Shown: one piece after another, positions 42,096 to 50,557 of the stretch
How the letters are laid out: every line of letters starts with the position of its first letter
How positions within the stretch are numbered: position 1 is the first letter of the stretch
Origin: Mesorhizobium ciceri WSM4083
Lineage (GTDB): Bacteria > Pseudomonadota > Alphaproteobacteria > Rhizobiales > Rhizobiaceae
Length of the DNA: 64,000 bases
NCBI RefSeq assembly: GCF_000519305.1
Contig: NZ_JAFG01000003.1
Location: 685,070-749,069 of the forward strand
Reading direction: 5' to 3'
Position numbers and translations under genes: made by a program
Notes under the pieces: model-generated
The model's input: the letters and a program-made list of their open reading frames with translations, nothing else
Databases searched by the model: none
What the model was told of the DNA's origin: nothing

Positions 42096-43607
42096 CTAAT
42101 GCTGGCGCGTGGAGCCGCCCGTCAGGGCCGCGTCGAGGATTTTGTGCTCGGTCGCCTGCGCTGCCGGCATTTCGGCAACGATGGTGTCGTCATGGACGAC
42201 GTAGATGCGGTCGCAGAGCCCGATCAGTTCGATCGTCTCGCGCGACAGCACCAGCACGGCGCCGCCCTTGGCGGTAAAGTCCCGCAGCAGATGGTAGATC
42301 TCGGACTTGGCGCCGATGTCGACGCCGCGCGTCGGCTCCTCGACCAGCAGAAGATCGAGATCGGCGGCAAGGTAACGGCCGAGCAGGACCTTTTGCTGGT
42401 TGCCGCCCGACAGTGAACCGACCGCAGCCGATGGCCCCGCCGCCTTTATGTTCATGACCTCCATCATGCGGGCGACGATGTTTCGATACGGCCGCGCCAG
42501 CGCGAGTTCGGATCGCCTCGAATGCAATCCGATGGCGATGTTGTGGGCGATCGGCAAAGCGAGAAAAAGCCCCTCTTCCTTGCGGTCCTCGGGAACGAAG
42601 CCGACCTTCAGCTGCTGCAAATGGCGAACGCCCGATGATGTCGGGAGCGGCATTTTCAGCGCCTTGCCGTTGATGGAAATCGTCCCGGCGAAGGGATGAT
42701 AGCGGCCGATCAGCGATCTCAGGAAGCGCTGCTGGCCCTGTCCCTCCAGGCCGGCCAGGGCGACGATCTCGCCCTTGTGCAATGTCAGCGACAGCGGCCG
42801 CGATGTCTCGGTGATCCTCAGGTTCTCGACGCGCAGGATCTCGTCGCCTTTGTCATCCGTACGATCGGGAAAAAGGTCCTGGAGTTCGCGTCCGACCATC
42901 ATGGCGATGAGTTCGTCGGTGGTGATCTCGGACACCATTCTTGTGCCGACCAGTGCGCCGTCCTTCAGCACCGTCACCGTGTCGCACAACTCGAAGATCT
43001 CCTCCATGCGATGAGAGATGTAGACGATGGCTTTTCCCTTATCGCGCAGCCGGCGGATGTTGCGGTTGAGCACATCGACGTCGGCTGCGTTGAGCGCCGC
43101 CGTCGGCTCATCGAGGATGAGCACGCTGGCGTCCGCCTGGATGCAATGCGCGATCTCGACGAATTGCCGCTCGGCGATCGTCAGGTTGGAAACGAGTTGC
43201 GACGGGTCGAGCGTGAGGCCGAGTTCGCCAAGCGCCCTGGCGGTCTGGCTTTTCATCGCGGGATAGTCGATCGAGCCGAATCGGGTCGTCGGCTCCCGGC
43301 CGAGAAACATGTTCTCGGCGATCGACAGATTGGGCAGCAGCGAATGCTCCTGGAAAACGGTCGAAATGCCGGCATCGAGCGCGGCGCGCGGCGACTTCAA
43401 ATCGAGTTTCTCGCCGTTCATGAAGATCTCGCCGGAATCGGGCTGATGCACGCCCGCCAGGATCTTCATCAACGTCGATTTGCCGGCACCGTTCTCGCCC
43501 ATCAAGGCGTGGACGCTGCCCGCCTTGAGATCGAGGGAAACGGAATGGAGCGCCTTGCTCCCTCCGAATGCCTTCGAAATGTGGGACATCTCGATAAGAT
43601 TGGTCAC
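42096..43607 (-). CDS. Sugar ABC transporter double ATP-binding protein (RbsA type)
   Basis: This ~503-residue protein has two nucleotide-binding domains. The first has Walker A GENGAGKSTLMKI, signature NLTIAERQFVEIAHC and Walker B VLILDEPTAAL. The second has a degenerate P-loop (AGLEGQGQQRFLRSL), then SLSGGNQQKVLLGRY and LLLVEEPTRGVDIGA. This is the usual RbsA pattern. GTG 43607 follows GAGGG by 5 bases and begins the fold; the frame is open 29 codons further but with no homology. Confidence 0.9.
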   Translation of the reverse strand: MTNLIEMSHISKAFGGSKALHSVSLDLKAGSVHALMGENGAGKSTLMKILAGVHQPDSGEIFMNGEKLDLKSPRAALDAGISTVFQEHSLLPNLSIAENMFLGREPTTRFGSIDYPAMKSQTARALGELGLTLDPSQLVSNLTIAERQFVEIAHCIQADASVLILDEPTAALNAADVDVLNRNIRRLRDKGKAIVYISHRMEEIFELCDTVTVLKDGALVGTRMVSEITTDELIAMMVGRELQDLFPDRTDDKGDEILRVENLRITETSRPLSLTLHKGEIVALAGLEGQGQQRFLRSLIGRYHPFAGTISINGKALKMPLPTSSGVRHLQQLKVGFVPEDRKEEGLFLALPIAHNIAIGLHSRRSELALARPYRNIVARMMEVMNIKAAGPSAAVGSLSGGNQQKVLLGRYLAADLDLLLVEEPTRGVDIGAKSEIYHLLRDFTAKGGAVLVLSRETIELIGLCDRIYVVHDDTIVAEMPAAQATEHKILDAALTGGSTRQH

Positions 43608-43661
43608 GAAACCCTCGAACGAAACGGATTCAGCACATGGAACGGCGTGCGGGGAATGCCA

Positions 43662-43687
43662 GCGGGGAATGGTCGCCCACTCCCCGC
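43662..43687 (-). promoter_or_regulatory. Intercistronic hairpin after sugar binding-protein gene
   Basis: GCGGGGA and TCCCCGC form a 7-bp stem with a 12-base loop in the 94-base gap between binding protein and ATPase genes. Such hairpins often stabilise the binding-protein message or limit read-through. Confidence 0.4.
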
Positions 43688-43701
43688 CAGCCACGGCACC
43701 G

Positions 43702-44781
43702 TCACTTCTTGCCGTAGTATTCCTTGAGCTTGTCTTCTGGCAGTTCGCTTGGCCACCAGACGTTGGCGGTCAGGTCGTCGCGATAGTATTTTTTGGCCTT
43801 GTCCTGGTCCCATCCGTCGGGATTGTAGACGTAGCGCTTGTAGAGTTGCTTGCCTTCCAGAAGGGCAACGGCGGCGCGCACGCCGGCAGCGCCCTGGGCG
43901 GGGCTGTATTCGGGCGAGATCGACTTGAATCCGTCAGTGATCCACTGGCCGAAATAGCCATTGTTGCCCTCGCCCGAAATCGGCGGAATGGGTGTGCCGA
44001 ACTGCTTGAAGACATCGACGCAGGCGCGCGTCATGTCGGCGCCGGACGACCAGATGCCGTCGACCTGCGGATTGTTCAGATAGAGCGTCTCGCACAGCTT
44101 CTTGGCCTTGTCGTACTGCCAGTCGCCATGCTCCTCGGCAATGATCTGCACATGCGTGCCCTTGAGCGATTCCAGGAGGCCGTTGTAGCGGTTGGTGTCT
44201 TCCGGATGGCCGGCCAGGCCACGCAGGACCCAGATCTTGCCGTTGTCGCCGACGGTCTTCACCAGCCAGTCGCCCATGACCTTGCCAAAGTGCTCGGCAC
44301 CGCCCTGGATTTCGGTGGTGTAGGCATCGGAATCGATACGGCCGGTATGAAGGATGACGGGGATGCCGGCGGCGACCGCCTTGGCGATGCTGGCATTGGC
44401 CGATGTGCTGGTCACCGGCTGAACGATGATCGCGTCGACATGCTGCGCGATCAGGTCCTCGATGTCGGCCACCTGCTTTTTCTGGTCGAAGCCGGCATCG
44501 AGCAGGATGAATTTCGAGATGCGCTTGTCCTTGGCCGCGGCGTTCTCCGCCTCATGTGCCACCTGTACTGTCCAGGTGTTGGCGTTGACGCCGAAGTCGC
44601 TCATGCCGATGACCCAGGGCGGGTCCTTCTTGAACGCACCGGCTGCGGTCATGCGCGTGTCGTCGGGGCGCGGCGCGACGCCGTCCATCAGCTTGATGTC
44701 TTCCGCATGCGCCAGGGACGTCACGGCAAGCGTGGACGCAACGAGCATCCCCAGGCCGACGGTTTTCAGCAATCCTAACAT
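43702..44781 (-). CDS. Sugar ABC transporter substrate-binding protein
   Basis: This 359-residue periplasmic protein has a signal peptide (MLGLLKTVGLGMLVASTLAV, cleavage near SLAHAED) and the type I sugar-binding fold: WVIGMSDFGVNANTWTVQVAHEAENAA, IEDLIAQHVDAIIVQPVTS, GIPVILHTGRIDSD and DGIWSSGADMTRACVDVF. GGAGGAG lies 7 bases before the ATG at 44781. It is first gene of the operon to the two permeases. The upstream gap carries two dense palindromic elements. Substrate not identified. Confidence 0.9.
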   Translation of the reverse strand: MLGLLKTVGLGMLVASTLAVTSLAHAEDIKLMDGVAPRPDDTRMTAAGAFKKDPPWVIGMSDFGVNANTWTVQVAHEAENAAAKDKRISKFILLDAGFDQKKQVADIEDLIAQHVDAIIVQPVTSTSANASIAKAVAAGIPVILHTGRIDSDAYTTEIQGGAEHFGKVMGDWLVKTVGDNGKIWVLRGLAGHPEDTNRYNGLLESLKGTHVQIIAEEHGDWQYDKAKKLCETLYLNNPQVDGIWSSGADMTRACVDVFKQFGTPIPPISGEGNNGYFGQWITDGFKSISPEYSPAQGAAGVRAAVALLEGKQLYKRYVYNPDGWDQDKAKKYYRDDLTANVWWPSELPEDKLKEYYGKK

Positions 44782-44811
44782 TAAACTCTCCTCCTTGTGG
44801 TTGCCCCGGCC

Positions 44812-44850
44812 TACGAATTCGTATGGCCGGCCGTACGAATGCGTACGGCC
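44812..44850. promoter_or_regulatory. Tandem palindromic operators upstream of sugar operon
   Basis: TACGAATTCGTA (44812-44823, perfect palindrome) recurs as TACGAATGCGTA (44834-44845), 22 bases or two helical turns downstream. The second lies within GGCCGTACG-AATG-CGTACGGCC (44829-44850), and ATTCGTA and TACGAAT are also inverted around GGCCGGCC. It sits 30-70 bases upstream of the binding-protein start. Confidence 0.6.
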
Positions 44851-45019
44851 ATGAGACGCTCTCCCAATGCATGCTCGTTGTCGCAAACCGACCGATGCAC
44901 GCAATTCTCCCGCCCCCGAACACATACGTGCCGAAGCCCAATTCCTGCTGGACGATGATGACGGTCGAGAACTCCTCCGGGCACTTTAGAAGCACAGCGG
45001 ATTCGCCCTGTCAATAGTT

Positions 45020-45038
45020 AGTCATGTTGAATGACTAT
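45020..45038. promoter_or_regulatory. Inverted repeat TAGTCAT-GTTGA-ATGACTA
   Basis: Perfect 7-base arms with a 5-base spacer, about 85 bases upstream of the SGNH hydrolase at 45125 and in the shared gap with the sugar operon. ROK repressors bind sites of this size, and the ROK gene lies just after the hydrolase. The link is inferred. Confidence 0.45.
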
Positions 45039-45124
45039 TCCCTTGCTTGCCTTTCACCGCTCCACTATCCATCATGAATGGCGCTCGCCGGCTTCGGCGC
45101 GCTGTCAGTCCCGGCGGGAAAAAC

Positions 45125-45775
45125 ATGCGATCAGTCTTGTGCTACGGCGACTCCAACACGCACGGCCAGATTCCCGGCAGGGGGCCGCTCGAGCGCTATG
45201 GTCCGGGTGAACGCTGGCCGGGGATATTGCGTTCTCAGCTAGGCTCCGACTGGTATGTTATCGAGGAGGGGTTGAGCGGCCGCACCACCGTCCACGACGA
45301 CCCGATCGAGGGCGCCCACAAGAACGGCCGAACCTATCTTCGTCCTTGCCTGCAGAGCCATGCGACGCTCGACCTCGTCATCATCATGCTCGGCACCAAC
45401 GATTTGAAGATCCGCTTCAACAAGCCGCCGTCGGAAGTGGCGATGGGGATCGGCTGCCTCGTCTACGACATCAAGGAGCTGGCGCCCGGTCCGGGCGGCT
45501 CGACGCCCGAAATCATGATCGTGGCGCCGCCGCCGATGCAGGACGACGTCAAGGAATGGAAGTCCATCTTCGCCGGCGCGCCGGAGAAATCGCGCCTGCT
45601 CGCGCTCGAGTTCGAGGTTCTGGCGGACTCGCTCGAACTACACTTTTTCGATGCCGGCTCGGTGGTGTCGTGCAGCGAAGCGGACGGCTTTCACATCGAT
45701 GCCGAGGCGCACAGATTGCTGGGCACCGCACTCGCCCGCGCGGTCGATGCCATCGGCTGGAGCCGCTCGACATGA
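45125..45775 (+). CDS. SGNH/GDSL hydrolase, copy 2
   Basis: This 216-residue serine hydrolase has block I CYGDSNTHGQIPG, the GLSGRTTVHDDP segment, block III IMLGTNDLKIRF and block V EADGFHIDAEAH. There is no signal peptide. ATG 45125 follows GGCGGG. It is transcribed opposite to the sugar importer whose other end carries the paralogue at 39420. The two probably deacylate related esters. The ROK regulator follows 57 bases later on the same strand. Confidence 0.87.
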   Translation: MRSVLCYGDSNTHGQIPGRGPLERYGPGERWPGILRSQLGSDWYVIEEGLSGRTTVHDDPIEGAHKNGRTYLRPCLQSHATLDLVIIMLGTNDLKIRFNKPPSEVAMGIGCLVYDIKELAPGPGGSTPEIMIVAPPPMQDDVKEWKSIFAGAPEKSRLLALEFEVLADSLELHFFDAGSVVSCSEADGFHIDAEAHRLLGTALARAVDAIGWSRST

Positions 45776-45832
45776 GCAACCATAGCGCCGCCAGGCAACG
45801 CGCTCTTACCGACGGGGCGACCCTTGCCTGAC

Positions 45833-46927
45833 ATGAGATTCGCACCACCCAATCCCTTGCGCATCGCCGATCGTGCGAGCGGGCTGAATGCATTAAGCGT
45901 GCGCAGCTACAATGAGCGGCTGGTGCTGTCGCTGCTGCTTCAGAACGAAGGCATTTCGCGGATGGAAATCGGCGAGAAGACCGGCCTGTCGGCGCAGACG
46001 GCCTCGGTCATCGTCCGCTCGCTCGAGCAGGAAGGCCTGGTCTCGCAAGGCGAGGCGCAGCGCGGCCGCGTCGGTCCGCCCACCATCCCGCTTTCGCTGA
46101 ACCCGGAGGGCGCCTATGCGGTTGGCGTCGGCTTCAGCCGGCGCAGGATCGACATAGCGCTCATCGACTTCATCGGCACAGTGCGCTTCCACACGCAGTT
46201 GCCGGCGGATGAAGCCAATCCCTTTCCGCAAAGCAGCGAACTGTTCGGCGCGATCAGGCAAGCCATGACCAGCCTGCCGGTCGAGGTGCGCAGCCGGGTT
46301 GCCGGCATCGGCCTGGCCGTTCCCGACGATGTCGACACGATGGCTGCAACCCGCAACGGATCGAGCACCTCGCTGAAAGCCTTGCAGGGTGAGATCGAGG
46401 AACAGAACAAGCTGCCGGTTTTCGTGCAGAACGACATCACCGCGGCAGCCGGCGGCGAGAGCATGTTCGGCGTCGCAAAGCCGCTCAACGACTATCTGTT
46501 CTTCTATCTGGGGGCACGGCTGCAGAGCAGGCTCATCCTCAACCACCAGATCTACAAGGGAAACTCCAGCGCCAGCTTCGATCACGGCCTGATGCGCCTG
46601 GAGAGCGAACTGGCCATGCGCCGGCGCCCGTCCGAAATCATCTGGAGCAGCAGCCCTGAATGGCCCGACCTGGGCGAGGCCTACAGCGCATGGCTGGGCG
46701 AGTGTTCCGACCGCCTGAAAGCGTCGATCTCCGCGCTGACCCAGTTTGTCGAGTTCAGGACGGTCGTCCTGTCCAGCTATGCGCCGCGAAAGATCGCCGA
46801 GGCCTTGTGCGACGACATCGGCCGGGAGTTCCCCGGCATCGAGGCACTGCCGGCACGCGTCACCATCAGCCCGAAGGCCGTCGGCGCGGCAAGCCTGCCA
46901 TTCAGTTCGCGCTTCATGATCCAGTGA
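45833..46927 (+). CDS. ROK family transcriptional regulator
   Basis: This ~364-residue protein has an N-terminal winged helix (NERLVLSLLLQNEGISRMEIGEKTGLSAQTASVIVRSLEQEGLVS) and a ROK domain (AYAVGVGFSRRRIDIALIDFIG, FVQNDITAAAGGESM). The sugar-kinase catalytic aspartate motif and the Cys-rich zinc site are not visible, so it is a repressor, not a kinase. ATG 45833 is used; a TTG at 45824 after GGGG is an alternative. By position it should control the hydrolase and the sugar ABC operon in response to the imported sugar. Confidence 0.87.
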   Translation: MRFAPPNPLRIADRASGLNALSVRSYNERLVLSLLLQNEGISRMEIGEKTGLSAQTASVIVRSLEQEGLVSQGEAQRGRVGPPTIPLSLNPEGAYAVGVGFSRRRIDIALIDFIGTVRFHTQLPADEANPFPQSSELFGAIRQAMTSLPVEVRSRVAGIGLAVPDDVDTMAATRNGSSTSLKALQGEIEEQNKLPVFVQNDITAAAGGESMFGVAKPLNDYLFFYLGARLQSRLILNHQIYKGNSSASFDHGLMRLESELAMRRRPSEIIWSSSPEWPDLGEAYSAWLGECSDRLKASISALTQFVEFRTVVLSSYAPRKIAEALCDDIGREFPGIEALPARVTISPKAVGAASLPFSSRFMIQ

Positions 46928-47025
46928 TCGAGCCGAACCGGCGTTGCCGGTCGGCCGATCATGCCCCTCTGCAGGTCCGTCGATGATTTTCAGGTGACCA
47001 AGCGAATCTGCTTGCCAGGACGCCC

Positions 47026-47046
47026 CACTTAATAGCATGTTAAGTG
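47026..47046. promoter_or_regulatory. Inverted repeat CACTTAA-TAGCATG-TTAAGTG
   Basis: Perfect 7-base arms with a 7-base spacer, ending 16 bases before the start of the PuuR-like regulator. The position suggests autoregulation of the regulator and of the putrescine operon behind it. Confidence 0.55.
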
Positions 47047-47062
47047 AACCCTGAGACCGCCC

Positions 47063-47755
47063 ATGAAAATCGCTGCGGATCACGCACTCAACGACAATGC
47101 CGCGACCAGCGCCGAGGCGCGCCGCTCGACGGTGTTGGGCGATCGCATCAAGGCCTATCGCACCACGCGGCGCCTGACGCTGCGCCAGCTCGGCGACATG
47201 ATCGGCACCACCGCCAGCTTCCTGAGCCAGCTCGAGCGCGGCCTTTCGGGAGCCAACACCAGCACGCTGATGCTGATCGCCAATGCGCTCGGCATCAGCG
47301 TGGCCGATCTTTTCGACGAATGCGAAGTCTCGCCGCACGCGGTGCTGACACGCGCCGAGCGGCCGGCGCTGCCGACCAGCGAGGGCTATCGCAAGACGTT
47401 GCTGTCGCGCCGGCCGATCCGCGAGATGGAAGTCTATTGCGGCGAGTTCGCCGTCGGCGGCTCGACCGGCGACGTGCCCTACACGCACGGCAACGCGAGC
47501 GAGATGTTCCTCGTGCTGCGCGGACGCGTGCAACTGACGCTCGGCGACGAGAGCTTCACCCTCGAAGAGGGCGATAGCATCGAATATTCGACCTCGACGC
47601 CGCACAGGACGATCAATGTCGGCGATACGGTGGCCGAAGTGCTGTGGATCGTTGCGCCGCCGACCAGCGGCGCCGTCGACCTCGACCAATATGTAGCCCG
47701 GAAAACGCTCGCGCCCGGCCTGCCAAAATCAAACAGCGAGCCATCGGAGGGTTAG
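47063..47755 (+). CDS. XRE-cupin regulator (PuuR-like)
   Basis: This 230-residue protein has an N-terminal Cro/CI helix-turn-helix (LGDRIKAYRTTRRLTLRQLGDMIGTTASFLSQLERGLSGANTSTL) and a C-terminal cupin (EMFLVLRGRVQLTLGDESFTLEEGDSIEYSTSTPHR). This domain pair is found in PuuR, the putrescine repressor of E. coli, and in related regulators. It precedes the polyamine transporter genes by 3 bases and shares their operon. Control through the inverted repeat at 47026 is likely. Confidence 0.85.
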   Translation: MKIAADHALNDNAATSAEARRSTVLGDRIKAYRTTRRLTLRQLGDMIGTTASFLSQLERGLSGANTSTLMLIANALGISVADLFDECEVSPHAVLTRAERPALPTSEGYRKTLLSRRPIREMEVYCGEFAVGGSTGDVPYTHGNASEMFLVLRGRVQLTLGDESFTLEEGDSIEYSTSTPHRTINVGDTVAEVLWIVAPPTSGAVDLDQYVARKTLAPGLPKSNSEPSEG

Positions 47756-47758
47756 AAA

Positions 47759-48838
47759 ATGGGAAGCAGATCAAGATTGGCCGGATTTGTCGGCGCCGCC
47801 GCGCTGGCCTTGCTGGCAGCCGCCGCTCACGCGCAGAACGCGCCGCCGGCCGGAACCGTCGTCGACGGCTCGTTGAAGGGCAAGACGCTGACCTTCGTTT
47901 CCTATGGCGGCATCTACCAGGACGGCCAGGTCGCGGCGCTCAAGGAATTCGTCGACAAGAGCGGCGTCAAGCTTTTGAACGACGGGCCCACCGAAATCGC
48001 CAAGCTTCAGGCGCAGGTCGAATCCGGCAATGTGACCTGGGATGTCGTCGACACGGACGATTTTCCGCCCTTCGTGCATTGCGGCAAGCTGTTCCAGAAG
48101 CTCGATCTGACCAAGCTCGATATCTCGCACATCCCGGCGGGACAGGTCGGCGAGTGCAGCGTGCCGGCGATGAACTACGGCATGGTCCTGATGTACAAGA
48201 ACGACACGTACAAGGACAATCCGCCAAAGGACTGGAAGGATTTCTTCGACACCGCGAAATTCCCCGGCACCCGCGCCATCGACGGCAGCGGCAGCCCGCT
48301 CGGCGGCCTGATCGAACAGGCCATCCTGGCCGACGGCGGCAAGGTCGACGCCATGACGCCAGCCGATATCGACAAGGGCATCGCCAAGATCAAGGCGATC
48401 GGTCCCGACACGATCTTCTGGAAGACCGGCGCCGAATCCCAGCAGCTCGCCGAATCCGGCGAGGCCGACATGATCATCATGTGGACCGGCCGCGCCATGA
48501 CGGCGGTCAAGAACGGAGCCGCCTATACGCCGGTGTGGAAGGACTGGCTGGTCGTTATGGATCAGCTGACCATCCCGGTCGGCGCCAAGGACCCCGATGC
48601 CTCCTACGCGCTGATCAACGCCTATCTCGGCAAGAAGTCGCAGGAGATCCTGACCGAGCAGACATCCTACTCGCCGATCAACAACGAGGCACAGCCCAAG
48701 GTGGACGCATCCGTCGCCGCCTTCCTGACCAACACGCCGGACCACGCCAAGCTCGGCTACCAGCAGAACATCAAGTTCTGGGTCGCCAACTTCGCCACAG
48801 CGTCCGACAAGTGGACAGCACTGATGGCCGGCAACTGA
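47759..48838 (+). CDS. Polyamine-type ABC substrate-binding protein (PotF/PotD-like)
   Basis: This 359-residue periplasmic protein has a signal peptide (cleavage near AAAHAQNAPP) and the spermidine/putrescine-binding fold: LKGKTLTFVSYGGIYQDGQVAALKEF, VTWDVVDTDDFPPF, YGMVLMYKNDTYKDNPPKDWKDFFD and PGTRAIDG. It is the first transporter gene after the PuuR-like regulator, in one operon with two permeases and an ATPase. Putrescine is the best guess, but opines and other cationic compounds also use this family. Confidence 0.88.
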   Translation: MGSRSRLAGFVGAAALALLAAAAHAQNAPPAGTVVDGSLKGKTLTFVSYGGIYQDGQVAALKEFVDKSGVKLLNDGPTEIAKLQAQVESGNVTWDVVDTDDFPPFVHCGKLFQKLDLTKLDISHIPAGQVGECSVPAMNYGMVLMYKNDTYKDNPPKDWKDFFDTAKFPGTRAIDGSGSPLGGLIEQAILADGGKVDAMTPADIDKGIAKIKAIGPDTIFWKTGAESQQLAESGEADMIIMWTGRAMTAVKNGAAYTPVWKDWLVVMDQLTIPVGAKDPDASYALINAYLGKKSQEILTEQTSYSPINNEAQPKVDASVAAFLTNTPDHAKLGYQQNIKFWVANFATASDKWTALMAGN

Positions 48839-48862
48839 GCCGGCTAACACTGAGGTGACGGC

Positions 48863-49771
48863 GTGAGCCAGACATCGCATACGCCGACGGCCGGGGATGA
48901 AAATCCCCGGCCGTCAGGTGCCATGCGGGGGCCGCAGCGGCGCCTGCGCCTTGCCGCCTATCCGTCGCTGCTGGCGATGCCGGCCCTGCTCCTGCTCATC
49001 GCGGCTATGGGCTATCCCTTGCTGACCGTCACGCTGCGCAGTTTTTCGGACCCGGCCTGGGGCCTGCAGAACTATGTCTGGTTCTTTTCCACACCGGTGA
49101 ACGTCACCGTCCTGTGGCGCACCTTTTCCATCGCAGCATGGGTCACCATCGTCTGCGTCATTGCCGCCTACCCCTATGCCTATCTCATGACTGCGGTCGG
49201 GCCGCGTCTGCGGCTGGTCCTCATCCTGTGCGTGCTGGTGCCGTTCTGGGTCAGCGGCGTGGTGCGCACCCTGGCCTGGGTCATCCTGCTGCAGGATTCC
49301 GGCATCATCAATTCGGTCATCAGGCTGCTCGGCTTTGACGGCGTGAAGCTGATCCGCACGCAGACCGGAGTCGTCATCGGCATGGCGCAGGTGTTGCTGC
49401 CGTTCATGATCCTGCCGCTCTATTCGGTCATGCGCGGCATCGATTTGCGCCTCGTGCAGGCGGCGCGCAGCCTCGGCGCGCGGCCCGCACGTGCCTTCCT
49501 GCAGATCTATCTGCCGCTGTCGCTGCCAGGCGTCTTCGCCGGCGCCATCATCGTCTTCATCCTGTCGCTGGGCTTCTACATCACACCTGCCCTGCTCGGC
49601 GGCCCGCGCAGCACCATGCTGTCGACGCTGGTGCAGAGCCAGGTGCTCAGCCTGCTCAACTGGGGCCGTGGCGGCGCCATGGGCGTCGTGCTGCTGGTCG
49701 CGACCTTCGTGCTTCTGGCGCTCGCTGCACCGCTGATGCGCCAGCGCCACAAGCAGGCGTCCAGATCATGA
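48863..49771 (+). CDS. Polyamine-type ABC permease 1 (PotH/PotB-like)
   Basis: This 302-residue inner-membrane protein has six hydrophobic segments and the EAA loop AARSLGARPARAFLQIYLPLSLPGVFAGAI. Its cytoplasmic N-terminal tail is proline-rich. The GTG start follows GAGGTGA. The second permease overlaps its end by 4 bases. Confidence 0.9.
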   Translation: MSQTSHTPTAGDENPRPSGAMRGPQRRLRLAAYPSLLAMPALLLLIAAMGYPLLTVTLRSFSDPAWGLQNYVWFFSTPVNVTVLWRTFSIAAWVTIVCVIAAYPYAYLMTAVGPRLRLVLILCVLVPFWVSGVVRTLAWVILLQDSGIINSVIRLLGFDGVKLIRTQTGVVIGMAQVLLPFMILPLYSVMRGIDLRLVQAARSLGARPARAFLQIYLPLSLPGVFAGAIIVFILSLGFYITPALLGGPRSTMLSTLVQSQVLSLLNWGRGGAMGVVLLVATFVLLALAAPLMRQRHKQASRS

Positions 49772-50556
49772 GGCTGGCCCCCTTCCGCATTCTGCTCGGC
49801 CTGTTCTGCCTGCTGGTCGCCGTCTGGCTGGTGATGCCGACGCTGGTCATCATCCCGATGTCGTTCAACGAGAAGAAGTCGCTCGCTTTCCCGCCGTCCG
49901 GCTTCTCGTGGCAGTGGTACGCGAACTTCTTCACCAATCCCGATTGGCTGTCGAGCTTCTTCAATTCGCTCAGGGTCGCGGGCCTCGTCGCCGTTGCCGC
50001 CACGCTGATCGGCACGCTGGCGTCGCTTGGCCTTAGCCGCATGAAACATTCCGGCGCCGGCCTGCTGCGCGCCATCCTGATCACGCCGATGATCGTGCCC
50101 GGCGTGGTACTGGCGATCGGCATCTATGCCGTTTATCTCGACTACCAGCTCGTCGGCACCACCACCGGCTTCGTCATCGCGCACACGATGCTGGCGATCC
50201 CCTTCGTCATCATCGCCGTATCGGCAAGCCTGGAAGTCTTCGACGTGCGGCTGGAAACGGCAGCGGCCAGCCTCGGCGCCGACCGCTTCACCACGTTCCG
50301 CACCGTGACCTTGCCGCTGATCGCGCCCGGCATCCTGTCGGGGCTTTTGTTTGCCTTCGTCACCTCCTTCGATGAAATCATCGTCGCGCTGTTCATCACC
50401 AGTCCCTACCTCAAGACCTTGCCGGTGCAGATCTTCACCAGCATCACCCGCGACGCCGATCCGACGGTGACGGCCGTCGGAACCATCATCTTCATTGCCA
50501 CGACGGTGATCATCAGCGCCGGGCTGATCATCAGCTCGAAATCGACGAGGAGTTGA
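49768..50556 (+). CDS. Polyamine-type ABC permease 2 (PotI/PotC-like)
   Basis: This 262-residue inner-membrane protein starts with a membrane helix (ILLGLFCLLVAVWLVMPTLVIIPMSF). It carries the EAA loop TAAASLGADRFTTFRTVTLPLIAPGILSGLLF and the typical SFDEIIVALFI segment. The ATG overlaps the first permease stop (ATGA), so they are co-translated and form the heterodimeric channel. Confidence 0.9.
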   Translation: MRLAPFRILLGLFCLLVAVWLVMPTLVIIPMSFNEKKSLAFPPSGFSWQWYANFFTNPDWLSSFFNSLRVAGLVAVAATLIGTLASLGLSRMKHSGAGLLRAILITPMIVPGVVLAIGIYAVYLDYQLVGTTTGFVIAHTMLAIPFVIIAVSASLEVFDVRLETAAASLGADRFTTFRTVTLPLIAPGILSGLLFAFVTSFDEIIVALFITSPYLKTLPVQIFTSITRDADPTVTAVGTIIFIATTVIISAGLIISSKSTRS

Positions 50557-50557
50557 G

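Noticed and set aside
40081..42099. A 672-codon plus-strand frame with many charged residues
   Set aside because: Antisense to the two sugar permeases; long only because stop codons are rare opposite hydrophobic GC-rich coding sequence.
45893..47689. A 598-codon open frame on the minus strand
   Set aside because: It lies wholly opposite the ROK and XRE-cupin genes, whose domains are clear; it has no family motif and is an artefact of GC-rich third positions.
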